From NCBI RefSeq assembly GCF_029852145.1, contig NC_079974.1, positions 16,429,582-16,493,581 of the forward strand: a stretch of DNA of 64,000 nucleotides. Reading direction: 5' to 3'. The stretch comes from Microplitis mediator. Its lineage: Eukaryota; Arthropoda; Insecta; Hymenoptera; Braconidae. Under the pieces are notes generated by a model. It saw only the letters and a list, made by a program, of their open reading frames with translations. It had not been told where the DNA came from and ran no database searches. The translations under genes and the position numbers were made by a program. Shown here in pieces: positions 1 to 11,939 of this stretch (its first letter is position 1; each line of letters begins with the position of its first letter).

Positions 1-49
1 TACAATATAAATGATAATAAAATTTCAAAATTGTTTAAAAATTTATAAA

Positions 50-235
50 TGTAAATGTATCAGATTTGAGACAGTTTATAAATTTTAAATAAACAAATTA
101 ATGAAATTAAAAAAATGCGCGTACTGATTTTTTAATTATCTAAATACGCATTTTTTTATTTTTAATCCATTTACATTTTATTTATTAATTCAAAAATTTT
201 TTTAATTGCCAATTGTCAGCTACATTTACATTCAC
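50..235. repeat. Degenerate hairpin MITE, family GAGTGTGAATGTAGCAGA
   Basis: The left arm (GTAAATGTATCAGA near 50) and the right arm (AGCTACATTTACATTC near 220) are inverted relatives of the ends of the better copies at 28943-29264 and 61114-61290. The interior carries the family's paired 'atgcgcg ... tacgcat' segments around an AT-rich loop. This copy is diverged. Confidence 0.5.
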
Positions 236-364
236 TAAAAATTTTATGATACTGAAGTTCGCTGACGTCTGAAAAATTTTTGGGTTTTTTTAAAAACGAT
301 GAAGTATAGAAAAAAAAATATACAAAATTACACCTATAGATTTTTAAATTTCCTACATGTGCAT

Positions 365-1385
365 TAGGGTGTGCCATTTTAAGACGACTTTTTTTTTCAA
401 CAAAAAAAACAGGCTGAAAACTTTAGGGAAGGTGAGAAAAGAAGCCTGTTAAAAGCGAAGCTCTTAATATTAATATTTAGAGGTGCCTATTTATAATTTT
501 CCATTTTCCATTTAAATAACACAGGAAAAAAATTTTTTCACTTTTTATTTTTCTAGCTCGGCATTCGCACCTCATATAAATAAGTCCATAGCATAATCTT
601 GTAGAGAATTTAACGCTCTACAAAAAAGGTCTTCTATCATTTTTTGATAAATCCATCCATTCGAAAGCTATTGGAGCTGGAAGTCAAATCTATAATAAAT
701 TTCCAGATCTTTTTACTTTTCCAGCAAAACTATCTGACTTATCAAAAAATGTCATAGAATCTTTTTTATAGACAATTTTATTCCCTAAAAATTATTCTCA
801 GTAAAGTTTTTTGAAATTCTGCATTGTTTTCTAGTTATTTTCATTTTAATGCCAAGCTCGTAAAAATAATAGTCTTCTAATCTATTCTGAGAACTGAACA
901 TTAAAATGAAAATAACGAGAAAACAATGCGAAATTTCAAAAAACTTTACTGAGAATAATTTGTAGGGAATAAAATTGTCTATAAAAAAGATCCTATGACA
1001 TTTTTTGATAAGTCAGATAGTTTTGCTGGAAAAGTAAAAAGATCTGGAAATTTATTATAGATTTGACTTCCAGCTCCAACAGCTTTCGAATGGATGGATT
1101 TGTCAAAAAATGATAAGTGACCTTTTTTGTAGAGCGTTAAATTCTCTACAAGATTATGCTATGGGCTTATTTATATGAGGTGCGAATGCCGAGCTAGAAA
1201 AATAAAAAAATAAAAAAAATTTTTTCCCATGTTATTTAAATGGAAAATGGAAAATTAGAAATAGGCACCTTTAAATATTAATATTAAGAGCTCCGCTTTT
1301 AACAGGCTTCTTTTCTCACCTTCTCTAAAGTTTTCAGCCTGTTTTTTTGTTGAAAAAAAAAGTCACCTCAAAATGGCACACCCTA
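365..1385. mobile_element. 1-kb foldback transposon, TIR GGGTGTGCCATTTT, TA-flanked
   Basis: Nearly the whole element is one long inverted repeat: the left half (367 to about 850) reappears reverse-complemented in the right half (about 900-1383), including the paired blocks around 600-740 and 1010-1150. The ends are GGGTGTGCCATTTT and its complement, and a TA dinucleotide borders both sides, as expected for a TA target-site duplication. There is no coding capacity. A second, shorter copy lies at 52864-53626. The element sits immediately upstream of the first visible Rh exon, presumably in an intron of that gene. Confidence 0.85.
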
Positions 1386-1497
1386 ATGTGCATAGTTTAG
1401 TATTTTTTTTTTTTTTGTAATTTTGTTGAAAAAAAACCCGATAATTGCTAATTGTCTACTAACTAAGATCATGAAAATGTTTTTGATTTTTGTCCAG

Positions 1498-2305
1498 GAA
1501 TGATGTGCGAACCATTCGGAGCATTAATTGTCGGTGGTTTTGCTGGGAGTCTAAGTGTCTTGGGATATAAATATTTATCTGTATTAAAATTTATCATCAC
1601 CAATAACAAATTACTTATAAAACCAATTTACGAATGTCTTTTTATTTCAGCCATTGATCCAAAAAAAATTAAGAATTCATGATACTTGTGGTGTTCATAA
1701 TCTCCATGGGATGCCTGGTATGGTTGCAGGAATATTTGGTGCTTTAATGGCTGGAATTGCTTCAGAAGATATGTACAGTGACTCACTTTATCAGGTAAAA
1801 ATTTATTTATTTATCTTCATTGTCAAAATACAATCAATATATTATTTTTTTTATAAATTTGTTTATATAATTCATAAGATATTCCCGGCAAGAGCTCCTA
1901 GTTCTGGTGAAAGACTCGCTGAATTGAAAAGTGAATTAGGAATAAACGCAGGCATTGATAGAACTGCTGGTCAACAAGCCGCGTATCAGTTACTCGCACT
2001 AGCTGTCACATTTATAACTGCTATTGTTTCTGGAGTAATTACTGGTAATGCAATTATTTAACATTTTTAATTTTTGCATCACATTTTGTTCGTGTTAAAT
2101 ATATTAATCTTTAATTAACAAAATTAATTATTTATTTTTAGGAATTTTTTTACGTATTGATATTTGTGGTACCGTATCTGAAGTAAATAAATTTAATGAT
2201 GCATTAAATTGGGAACTTGAAGATGATAATGAACAAGAGATACCACGAAAAGCACGAGAAAATAATTCTAGAGTAGTCGAGCAAGTTCCCATGAGTCATA
2301 TATAG
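1498..2305 (+). CDS. Rh50: Rh-type ammonium transporter, C-terminal four exons (partial)
   Basis: Exons 1498-1580, 1651-1794, 1879-2044 and 2142-2305 (TAG stop). All junctions are GT-AG and phases agree. The encoded segment includes the CEPFGALIVGG helix, then HDTCGVHNLHGMPG, the signature loop of Rh/Amt channels that contains one of the pore-lining histidines. A helix ending in VSGVITG follows, then a hydrophilic cytoplasmic tail starting GIFLRID and ending MSHI. Rh proteins are trimeric membrane channels for ammonia or CO2 with 11-12 membrane segments; only roughly the last three are here. The N-terminal exons are not in the 1497 bases to the left and must lie outside the window, since most of that stretch is a transposon and AT-rich sequence. 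The stop codon is only 201 bp from the stop of the convergent SRP receptor gene. Confidence 0.93.
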
Positions 2306-2506
2306 ATGACTATCAATAATTAAATATGATTTTAATTATATTTATATCTTTGCTAAAAATTAGTTTAAACTTTTTTAAATAATTTTAATCAACAGCATTA
2401 TTCATTTTCTCTTATATAAATATACAAATTAGTTAATTCAAGGCTAGTTAATATATTTATATATTTTTTTTCTTTTGTTTTTTTATAAATTTTGTAAAAA
2501 AAAAAT

Positions 2507-5500
2507 TTATTTCATGAGAGCATGAACCACAGCCTTGGCATTCAATGTCTTTAGATCTGTATAAGTTTGACCTGTGCCAACAAAAACAATTGGTTGACCA
2601 GTAATGTAAGTCATGGAAATAGCTGCACCAACCTATGACAATAAAAATAAATTATTATTATTATTATTACTAGGGTACTATTATTATTGGGTAATTAATT
2701 ATATATAGAAGTGTGGCTGCTAGCACTTTTGATAATCAAAGAACAAATTCTTTACATATTGCTTTGAATCCAGTTTTACCAGCTAACATTTGTCGGCACA
2801 TTGATAATATATTTGCTTAATTAGATGTCATATAAGAATCAATGTTCTATAAGTTTATACAAAGGGTATAATTTATGATTAATATCAAGGTTGTCTTTGA
2901 AATTTTATAGTTCTGTGCCACACTACTATTTAACATAATTTCCTTATTTTTCTATGCATTGACTCGTAAGTCAACGCCAAAATTTAAATTATATGTCTAT
3001 GTGCCATCATGGGTAGTTGTTTCTTCCTGAGTACGTTAAGGCTGGACCGTACCTAACAAATTTTCGAATTTAAGATTTCTATTAACTCATTAATTGATTA
3101 TCGTTACAGTGATTTTTTTAGCGCCGACAAAAAGCATCAGACGAACTTCCTCGGAAGATTTTCATCATTCGAATCCCATAAATATATAAAATGTAATTAT
3201 AAATCTAAAATACGAAAATTTGTTAGGTATGGCACAGCTTTGAGAGTCTCATCAGCAGGGCTATGCTAACGTACTCTTGCCTTGGACTACGTCTTATACT
3301 AGTACGAAACGAGCTAAAACCGTATCGCGGGCTTCGCTCGACACTATACTAGTAGAGGGAGGCGGATACCGTCCAAATTACTTGCATCTCAATTTTAGGT
3401 GAGCTGTTGTACATCGTAACAGTGATGAAATAACAAAAATATGCCAATTTTCAAGTATTACAAGAGCTCCAAAATTATTGTAGCTCTTAGATCGACCTTC
3501 AAAACTTCACCATCCATCTTACGGTATTATATAAAAATGGGGTTCCGTTTTTGTCAAACTAGGCCCAGGAGGCAGCATCATAACTCATTCGATGAAGAAA
3601 AATTAATTGAAGCTTTTATTTTAGTAATTTAAATAATTATTATTCGTGATTTAGCTTGATATTTTGCGATGAAAATAAAGATGTTTTCCAGTTGCATGCG
3701 CAAAACCCTGATGAAGTATTTTGGACACCAGATGTTGCCGAATATAGGGACCTCGACGATTTCGAAAACCGAAAATTTACAATTATAGTCTTTTCCCAAA
3801 GGGCCTGACGTTTTTAATCTTTGGGAAAAGTGAAAGTTGCTTTTCCTTTACAAAATGGAACACAACACTTACCCATATTCTGTATAATTTTTTAATTTTT
3901 CTGATATCGAATATATATGATAATCATGCGAGTCTTGTAGCTACTCCAAAACAGATATGTAACTGACAAATATACTGTATATTTATTATGGTTTGACATT
4001 TATATTATTTATGGAAATCATCATATAATTGATTATAAATTTGAAAATTTCTTGGGTTTTTTTTCCTAAATTTGACATTTAAAAATGTGCGCTCGACCAA
4101 ATTCGCTATTATGCTGCTCTCAAACGGAGGAGTTTGGCAAAACAGAACCCCATTACAATTATATATTTAAAAATTTATTTTGGAAGATTTGTAAGATTTC
4201 ATGTTATTTTCATCATTTTTTCCCCTTGAGGTGCAAGATCCGGATAGTTATCTTGTGTTAAAGGCGAAATGACACACAGAAAATTTAATCCGCCGTGTAA
4301 CCAAACACGTAGAAAAAGTTTAATTATAGAAATTTAAAGTGCGAGCACTTGGAACACTGAAAAATTTGTGCAGCCCCACTTCTATATAAAAACCTTTATA
4401 TTGTTATATTTAAAACTTACTTTATCATCAATAGTATCAAATTTGGTGAGAACAATTCCATCAATAGTACGTGGATTTTCCGAATTACTGTAATCTTCGA
4501 GTGCACGATTAAATTTAACTAATTGATCAACAGCTTCATTACCAACAAGTGCTTCACCAACAAATAATACAAGATCCGGCTGATTGACCTTAATTAATTT
4601 AGCAAGTGCACGCATCAGCGGTTCGTTGTCTTGCATTCTTCCGGCAGTGTCAATCAGCACGATGTCAATTCTTGTATCTCTAGCATGACGAATAGCCTCA
4701 GCAGCTATTCCAGCAGCATCTTTACCATATCCTTTTTCGTACAATTCAACCATTGTAACGTTGCCGTGTTTCTCTGGTGGATGTAAAGCATTCAAGTGAC
4801 GCATGTGCGTACGTAATTGCTCAACAGCTCCAGCTCTGTAATTTTATTTTATTAATAAGTATATTTTTTTTATTTTTGGAGGGAGGAAATAGATGTAAAG
4901 GCTTCAAAGAATTCAATTTTTTTTTTTTTTCATAAGTCGATTGTAGAACTATTGAAAAATATATTCTGAAAATTTAAAAACAAATTTCCAAGCTGTTTAA
5001 AAGTTACCCAAGTAGCACACTTGGCTTTTTGACATCCCAAGTAGCACAGAGACAACTTTAAGATGTCATAAAGATGTCTTTTAAAAGGACAAGACAAATT
5101 TTTTTGTGTCTTAAAGTAGAGTTTTTTTTTGTGATTTGACAGTTATTTGTAATTAACTTTTTGTCGTCACTTGTATCAAGTCTTTTAAGCAGATATTTTT
5201 TCGGTGATAAATTTCTGATCGTTTTGTCACCATAGATGTCGCAAAGTCACGTCTGCTACTTGGGATCTATAAGACAAAAGTTTTGAAACTGTTTTCTGAT
5301 CAATCGATAAGGCACCAATATATTGACAATATAATCAGAAATTTATGTCACCGAAAAAATATCTGCTTAAACGATTTGACGCAAGTGACGACAAAAAGTA
5401 AATTACAAATAACTGTCAAATAAGTCATCTAAACGATTTTTTAATTGAAATGACTTTTTTAAGACGGAAAAAAAAACAAATTTCCTGTGACTCCGAGAGC

Positions 5501-8500
5501 CAACATCCGTATGTCTTATTTATATAAAAAAACTTGACTTTGGAAAATGTTAGGAAATTTTAGAATATACTCTTGAATATTATATTCAAGAGATATTATA
5601 GATATTATATATTTATACAGATTGATGAATATATGTAATATCTTAATAAACAACAGTGACCTTGTACTTGATTTGTTTGGGTTTAACCAGCCTATATCGG
5701 CTAATCACTTAGCGTCCATTATATCTTTAAGAGCATAGATTTTACTCTTATTTTCCATGTAAAATATTCAATTTTTTTCTATAATAGCTCTGACAATTAA
5801 CATCAATAAATCAATATATAAGTAATTGATACATATCATACGAATAATAAAATTATACTTCTATGTATTATAACATCACTGTAACTACACGCTCTGACAC
5901 CTGATTAATGTATTATATTAAGTGAGCCTGTTAATGACGTGAGCTGTTGAGTCTATGTAAAGTAAATAAATAAATATATGTATAAAATGACCCCGAGGTA
6001 TAAATAAAATGTATATATTTTTTGTGTTAAAAAATTGATGAAAATCTCTAAAAATATGCCTTCCTACACCTATTTCCCCCTTTAATATAAAATATAGATA
6101 TATATTATTTACCGGAATGTATCACATGCAGCAATTAATACACGGAAGTTATTTTCAATCAACCAAAAACATATTTTAGCTAAATTTGTTGATTTCCCAA
6201 CACCATTAACTCCACAAAAAGACATAACATATGGCCGTCCATTCTTTTTTGCTTCATAAGCATCACGGAGTATATCAACTCTACGTTTAGGTGATAATAT
6301 TTGTACAAGTGAATCAGTCAATGTATTTTTAACAGTACTTGCAACACTTTCAAATGTTCCCAATACTTTCCCTTCGAGCTTAGCGCGTACAGAATTACAA
6401 AGACTCATTGAAATATCAGCAGCAACATTTTTCATAATCAAATGATCCTTCATTTTCTCTAAAACCGGATCTAAATTTTCTTGGGTCAATGATTTATTAC
6501 CAACAAGACCTTTAAACATTGAAAACATTCCTCCAGATGATTTATTTGCTTGTGATTTATTGTTGTTGCTCATTGCTGCAGTTTTATTGTTTATTTCATC
6601 TTCAGAATCGCTTTCGACTTCTAAATCACGAATCGCACCTTTCATCTGACCAACAAGAGCAGTATTAGCTTGGACAGAAACTGGCGTGTCGGATATTTTA
6701 TCTCTAGTGCGTTCAAGATTTGGTAAATCTTTATTGGTACCACCAAGATCCCATACACGTGGTTTCTTTCCTGCTTTCTCTTCTTTCGGGCTTTTTTGTT
6801 TCTCCGGTTTTTTCTTTTGACTGTTGAATCTTTGCGCCAACTTTATACGATTTATAGCCAATGGATCATCTCCCATATCTTCTTCATTATTTACATTTGA
6901 ATTGACATCATTATTTTCTTTTAAAATTTCTTGAATTTTAGCTAAAATTTTAAGTAATAAATTTAATTACATCGTAAATTTTAAGCAGAAAAATAAATAA
7001 AAGTTTCTTTACCTGGAACTTCATCACTTCCTGCATTAGGTTTTTTCTTCTTTCCTTTAAAAATAATTTCATTATTTATCAGTACAAATTAAATAATATA
7101 TGGGCAGGCTAAAACTACCAGTTCTGGATATTTAAAAAATTCTGATAGTGATTTATAAGATACTTAAAAATATGACAGATTTTTGATCATATTAAAAAAA
7201 TTTTTAATTTCACTTATTACAGTATCAATATCTTTTATTACTTTCATATCGATACCTCAGTTTTGAAAGATGTGACCCATATTTAAAAAATTTTAAAAGA
7301 AGCGTGAAATTTTTTAAAATATACTGACTTAATTTTTTTAATTTGTGGGTTACGTCCATTTCAGACTAAGGTGACATTATTTAATAGAAATGCAATAAAA
7401 TTTTTATTAATTTAAATTTTTATCAAAATAAAATATAAAATGTCTACGAATTAAGTAGTGTCCAAAACCGGTACTTGTACTCTACATCGCGTTCCTAATT
7501 TCAAGAGGACTTAAATTTTTTACACCCTTTTGGTTTTAGAAAACTCTCTAAAGAGCGTAAAATTTTTGTTTCATTGTCAACCATCTTGTAGACTTATATT
7601 ATTGCTAAAAATTAAAAAAAAAAAAAAAAATTTGAAAGCCAAAAGGGCGTACAGTTTACATTATATGCCCTTTAGATTTTCAAAATTCATTTTACAAATA
7701 TTCAGCTACAGAATAAGTCTACAATATGATTTGCAATTAAAAAAAAAAATTACCCGCCCTTTTGGTTTTAAACTCAGTGACTAAACCCAAAGGGACGTAT
7801 AAAAATATGTCCTTTTGGAATTATGGCTGCTCATTTTCAAAACACAGTAACTGACAAAAGTTGAATTTTTGAAATATGAATTGAATCATGTTCACAAGAC
7901 TCCACTGTAACAAAATAGTATATTACAAACCTAAGGAGGAAAGTAGGACATTCCAACCCACGTGTATAATTGGGATTGGGACGTCCGTCCCTCTGTGATG
8001 AGTATACAATTTTTCATCAGACCTTCACCTGAAAGTTTAAATTTTTGCTTCTGTTTATAGGAATAGTGGCACATGCGCTACTTTTTATCATTTATTTTCT
8101 TGTACGACTTTCTTCCCTCTAAACAGGACAGGAATTTAAACTTTCGGCGCAGGTATGGTGATAAGAACTAAAAAATCGATTTAAAAAAAGTTTTCTCTTA
8201 CTGTGCTTTGAAACTGGGCAACTGATTAGTGGCGCGATATATAAAAGTTAAATTTTTACCTTGCTGTTGTTTCTTATTATTATCTTTATCATCTTTTCTT
8301 TCAATCATACTAGCTACAGTTTTTTTCGATTTAAAACTTTCATCGAAAGTACGCATTTGCTTAGGTAATTTAGCTTGTTGTTTACCCCATTGCTCCGCGT
8401 TTGTTAATATATATTTAAAATCATCAATGAATTTATAATTATAAAACCAATCAGAGTTATTCAATTGATTTTTAAACTTATCACGAAATTCTAAGTGGAT

Positions 8501-9210
8501 ATCGTTTAAAAATTTATCAACATAAGATAATTGCAATATTTTTTGATACGCAACAACAAATATCAATTCAAATTCATTATCCAATTTATATTGCAAACGT
8601 AGAGATTCATGTTCGTACGAATTAACTCCAGTACGTTCCTAGAATAATAATAATAAATTATCATTAATTGGTTGTTATTGTGATTATGTAATAATTATAC
8701 GATATGACAAGTCAATTTCTTATCAATTCTAACTTCTAATGAATTATGTAAATAATGAGTATTTTAAATTATCGTATTTTATTTGCATACATGTTTTTTT
8801 TATGATGAGTGTGAATGTCACTGACAAGTAGGAATTTTTAAAATTTTTGAATAAATAAAATGAAAGCAGGATAAAAATAAAAAAAATGTGTATTTAGATC
8901 AATGAAAAATCATTACGCGCATTTTTTAAAATTTTGTTATTTTAATTTATTTATTTATTTGCTTAAAATTTATAAAATGTCTGATGTCTGCTACACACAC
9001 TCATTTTTTATGTCATTTATTTAACAAATTAAACTGATTAAATTTATTTTTATTTATATGTTATTGATTTAATAAAAATATGAAAATATTTACCTGCAAT
9101 ATGACACTTCTTATAAGTGCATTAACAGTTGGAGTAAATATTTGTGATGTACTTTGGAAGCACCAAAGAACAATTCCACCCTTACTAAATATTGTAAATA
9201 AATCCAACAT
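2507..9210 (-). CDS. SRPRA: Signal recognition particle receptor subunit alpha (docking protein)
   Basis: Complete gene, six coding exons read on the minus strand: 9210-9094, 8638-8260, 7054-7013, 6941-6113, 4835-4421, 2632-2507 (1908 nt, 635 residues, against about 638 in human). The protein docks SRP-bound ribosomes at the ER membrane. The N-terminus MLDLFTIFSKGG and the block YKLDNEFELIFVVAYQKIL form the SRX longin-like domain that binds the beta subunit. A charged, Lys-rich linker (about residues 130-330) includes a 14-codon exon encoding a GKKKKP stretch. The NG GTPase domain follows: P-loop GVNGVGKST at 423-431, DTFRAGAVEQL at 453-463, DTAGRMQ at 518-524 and TKFD at 586-589. The C-terminus ends AVVHALMK. 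All key GTPase residues are intact. Introns 4 and 5 (1.3 and 1.8 kb) are filled with repeats. The Drosophila orthologue is called Gtp-bp or SrpRalpha. Confidence 0.96.
3039..3240. repeat. About 200-bp inverted-repeat MITE in SRPRA intron
   Basis: AAGGCTGGACCGTACCTAAC at the left is matched by the complement of GTTAGGTATGGCACAGCTTT at the right; the AAATTTTCG next to it is also paired. No coding capacity. The element lies in the last SRPRA intron. No second copy was seen in this window. Confidence 0.65.
3538..4155. repeat. Diverged inverted repeat in SRPRA intron
   Basis: The left arm, ATGGGGTTCCGTTTTTGTCA near 3538 followed by GCAGCATCATAACTC, pairs imperfectly with the right arm near 4100-4150 (TATGCTGCTCTC ... 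AAAACAGAACCCCAT). The intervening 0.5 kb has no persuasive coding sequence, so this looks like an old non-autonomous DNA transposon. Confidence 0.5.
5008..5430. repeat. Inverted-repeat element, CCCAAGTAGCA ends
   Basis: CCCAAGTAGCACA occurs twice on the left (5008 and 5036) and its complement TGCTACTTGGG ends near 5266. A second palindromic pair (GTCGTCACTTG ... AGCAGATATTTTTTCGGTGA near 5160-5205, against its complement near 5345-5400) overlaps it, suggesting two nested or tandem copies. It lies in an SRPRA intron. Confidence 0.6.
7466..7830. repeat. Dispersed repeat, copy 1 (CCCTTTTGGTTTTA type)
   Basis: Repeated short blocks, 'acccttttggttttaga', 'gtctacaatatg' and 'aattacccgcccttttgg', recur in the same order and with the same inverted pairing at 11085-11275. 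This copy has extra internal duplication. It lies in an SRPRA intron. Confidence 0.55.
8807..9002. repeat. Hairpin MITE, GAGTGTGAATGT family
   Basis: The left end GAGTGTGAATGTCA and the right end TGTCTGCTACACACACTC are inverted relatives, with an internal 'atgcgc'-type pair ('gtgtatttag' and 'gcgcattttt') at the centre. It is in SRPRA intron 1, between the exons ending at 9094 and starting at 8638. Confidence 0.6.
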
Positions 9211-9957
9211 TTTTAAATATATTATTTTATATTTTTTAACTAATAATTATATATTTTTTCTGTTTATCTATTTATATATATATATTTAAATGTCTAATAA
9301 ATGTAGCTAACCTACAGCTGTTCACAATAAATGTGTGTTGTGTATAACCATATGTTTTTTTTTGTACACGTCAGATTACCGGAAATAAAGTTGTCACTGT
9401 AAAAAGAAGAGAGAGAAAGGATTTCTTTAATTTTTCTTATCAAAAGAAAATTATTTCGTTTTATAATCAAAAGATGGCGTTGATTTTAAAACCATTTTCT
9501 TTATCGACATTTTTAAAATAAATTTTTTTTTTATTTTATAAAAATTCAGTATTTTTATAAAATAAAAACTGAAAAATTGCTTTTGTTTTTTATCACAATA
9601 CTGTCAATATGTTTATTATTAAATATATATCGCGTCACTAATTTCAAAATCAGTATAAATGTAGAGGACATAAGACAATTACCAGGGGTTCGCACTTTTC
9701 TCTCTATTACACTCAAGTCCACGAACGGTACTATTTTTGTTGCACTTGTGCAGTAAATGGAAACTTTGGTCGAGTTTTTCTCTTAAACAAACGAATATTG
9801 TCAAACAATTTAAGCGCACTTCGCTACATTAGACAGTAGTGCATCAATGTGCGGTCTGCATTTTGTATTTAGAGATTTTGTTTCCGAAAAAAACTCAGCC
9901 GAAAATATCTAATAACTCCTGTTACATATAAAAAAAATTAAATAATTAAAATAATCA
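9211..9957. other. SRPRA 5' flank, no gene seen
   Basis: AT-rich intergenic DNA upstream of the SRPRA start codon. I see no coding potential and no confident TATA box. Its right part has slightly higher GC. It probably contains the SRPRA promoter and 5' UTR. Confidence 0.4.
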
Positions 9958-10987
9958 GAGTGCATTCCGAAATTCGATGCGAGCAGCTGTAACGTAGCAC
10001 AGCTCAGTAGCAGACTCTGCAAGTGCAGCGTAGTAACTGCACGATTTTTTGCCCAAAACGTGTTTTTTTTTTTATATTTTAAATATTTCTATCATATTCT
10101 GCCGCCGTTTTATTTTGATTTAAGATTTTAAATTTTTCTCCCATTTCTAATCAGTTATTTTCCGAATATTTAAATTTACCGCGCAAGTAATAAGAATAAT
10201 TAATAAATTATTTATGAAAATAACAAATTTCGAGTATACTTTTCAGTCTAATTAATATAATTATTGACACAAATAAATTTTAATAAAATTATTAAATTTG
10301 AATTTTGACATTTCGCGCCAAGTTGGCGCTACTGCGTGTCAATGTATTCAACGTTCAAATTTTTGCTAAAGTGGGGGGCGGTCGAATAATCGCAAATCCG
10401 ATTGCTTTGTATCAACTGACGGTTCGATAGCTTCAGTCAGTATCATCGACAACGGCAGTAGTAGTCCATATCTTTGTTCTTTACGTTTGAATTGAGACAC
10501 AGTATTGCAGTTAATTCGCAGAATTATCCATAAAATTTATTGCTCATAGTCATTCTTTAATTAAAATGTGCAGTGTTTGTATAGTTCAAATTGTGCAAAG
10601 TGTCTGTGGTGTAGTTAAGTGTTGAGTGTTCAGTGCTAGCGTGAAGTGTTGCTGATGGCTGATGCTGGTGTCTTCTAAGTTCCTGAGCAAAATCATCTGG
10701 CATCGTCTGGTGGGAAATAGCAGTTAAGTGACGTTATTTTAGCTGCAATACACTTGGAGCAATTTAAATTAAATCTCCAAGTATATTAGGACACCCTTCT
10801 GCATATTATTTCCCCACCAAGGTTTGTTCAAACACTTGCGTGTTTTTTTTTTATTTTTTACATATTTTTCTATCATATTCTGCCGCCATTTTATTTTCAC
10901 GTACGATTTAAAATTTTTCTCCAATATCTTGTAATTTATTTTTGAAATATTCGGTACAGCTGCTCGCAGCACATTTCGGAATCCACC
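9958..10987. mobile_element. About 1-kb element with 30-bp terminal inverted repeats
   Basis: The left end contains GTGCATTCCGAAATTCGATG followed by CGAGCAGCTGTA. The right end contains TACAGCTGCTCG followed by CACATTTCGGAATCCACC, which is its inverted partner. Just inside the ends, a block of about 115 bp with 'tatcatattctgccgccgttttatttt' is present in direct orientation at 10062-10175 and 10839-10955. The unique middle (about 10376-10760) is less AT-rich, has no long reading frame and contains TCAGT initiator-like motifs, so it may be captured host sequence. Confidence 0.55.
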
Positions 10988-11084
10988 CTCCATTATTTGA
11001 ATTCATTAATTTGTTTATTCAAAATTTATGAACTGTTTCATGTCTATTACATTCACACTTATGTCTTCATTCCAAAAGGACTTA

Positions 11085-11275
11085 TATTTTTATATGTTTT
11101 TTTGGCTTTAGTCACTCAATTTAAACCCAAAAAGGCGTATAATTTTTTTATTCAATTGTTAATCATATGAAGACTTATTCTAAGACTGAAAATGTTTTTT
11201 TTTCAATTTTTAGCTATAAAATAAGTCTACAAGACGGTTGGCAATGAAAAAAAAAATTATACACCTTTTCGGAAT
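11085..11275. repeat. Dispersed repeat, copy 2 (relative of 7466-7830)
   Basis: Blocks shared with the SRPRA intron copy include 'aagtctacaagacggttggcaatg', 'aaacccaaaaaggcgta' and 'aattatacaccttttcgg'. Inverted halves flank a T-rich centre. Confidence 0.55.
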
Positions 11276-11289
11276 TAGTAACGGGAATG

Positions 11290-11383
11290 AGTGTGAATGT
11301 GCAAATATGAACCAATTCATAAATTCTAAATAATGAAATTGAAAAAAAAGCGCAAATTGTCTGGTACATTCACACTCATGTAC
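11290..11383. repeat. Short GAGTGTGAATGT MITE
   Basis: GAGTGTGAATGTGCA at the left and TGGTACATTCACACTC at the right form a compact 94-bp hairpin. A half copy (TGTCTATTACATTCACAC) lies at about 11040-11070. Confidence 0.55.
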
Positions 11384-11939
11384 CGCGATATATATTTGTA
11401 GCTGGTGAAATATATTTTGAAGAAAAATAAAACAATTTGATGTAATTAACTCTAAGAATAATTAAAGCAGCAGACTCGAAAAATTTTTTTGTTTCTAAAT
11501 GTCAAAAATAAAAATTAACAAAAATATTTTTGAAAATGTATATGAAATCTTCATATATGTAAGTACATGATTTCGAATAATTATTAATAATAATGTAATT
11601 TATTTATATAAAAAAATATAAAACTGACAGATATTTTTTGCTTTCATTTTCATGTTCAATAAATGGCGGGAAAATGTCAGAACTTTAAACTGACGCCTCT
11701 ACAGTCAACAGAAACTTGCTGTTAATAAAAAAAAAAAAAAAAAAACAGATCCATGATAACCATGTGCGTTAAACAAAATAGACATTAAATAATGGAATTG
11801 GATATATCATTTAATAGTAATATTTAAAATACTTATAAAAAAATATCATTATATCTGCGGTTAATTTTCAAGTAATAATAATTGATTATAATAATATTTA
11901 CACTAAATTATAGAATAAAAATTAATTTTATATTTCAGC

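Noticed and set aside
3441..3632. 63-codon frame in the SRPRA intron
   Set aside because: It overlaps the arm of an inverted repeat and shows no coding character.
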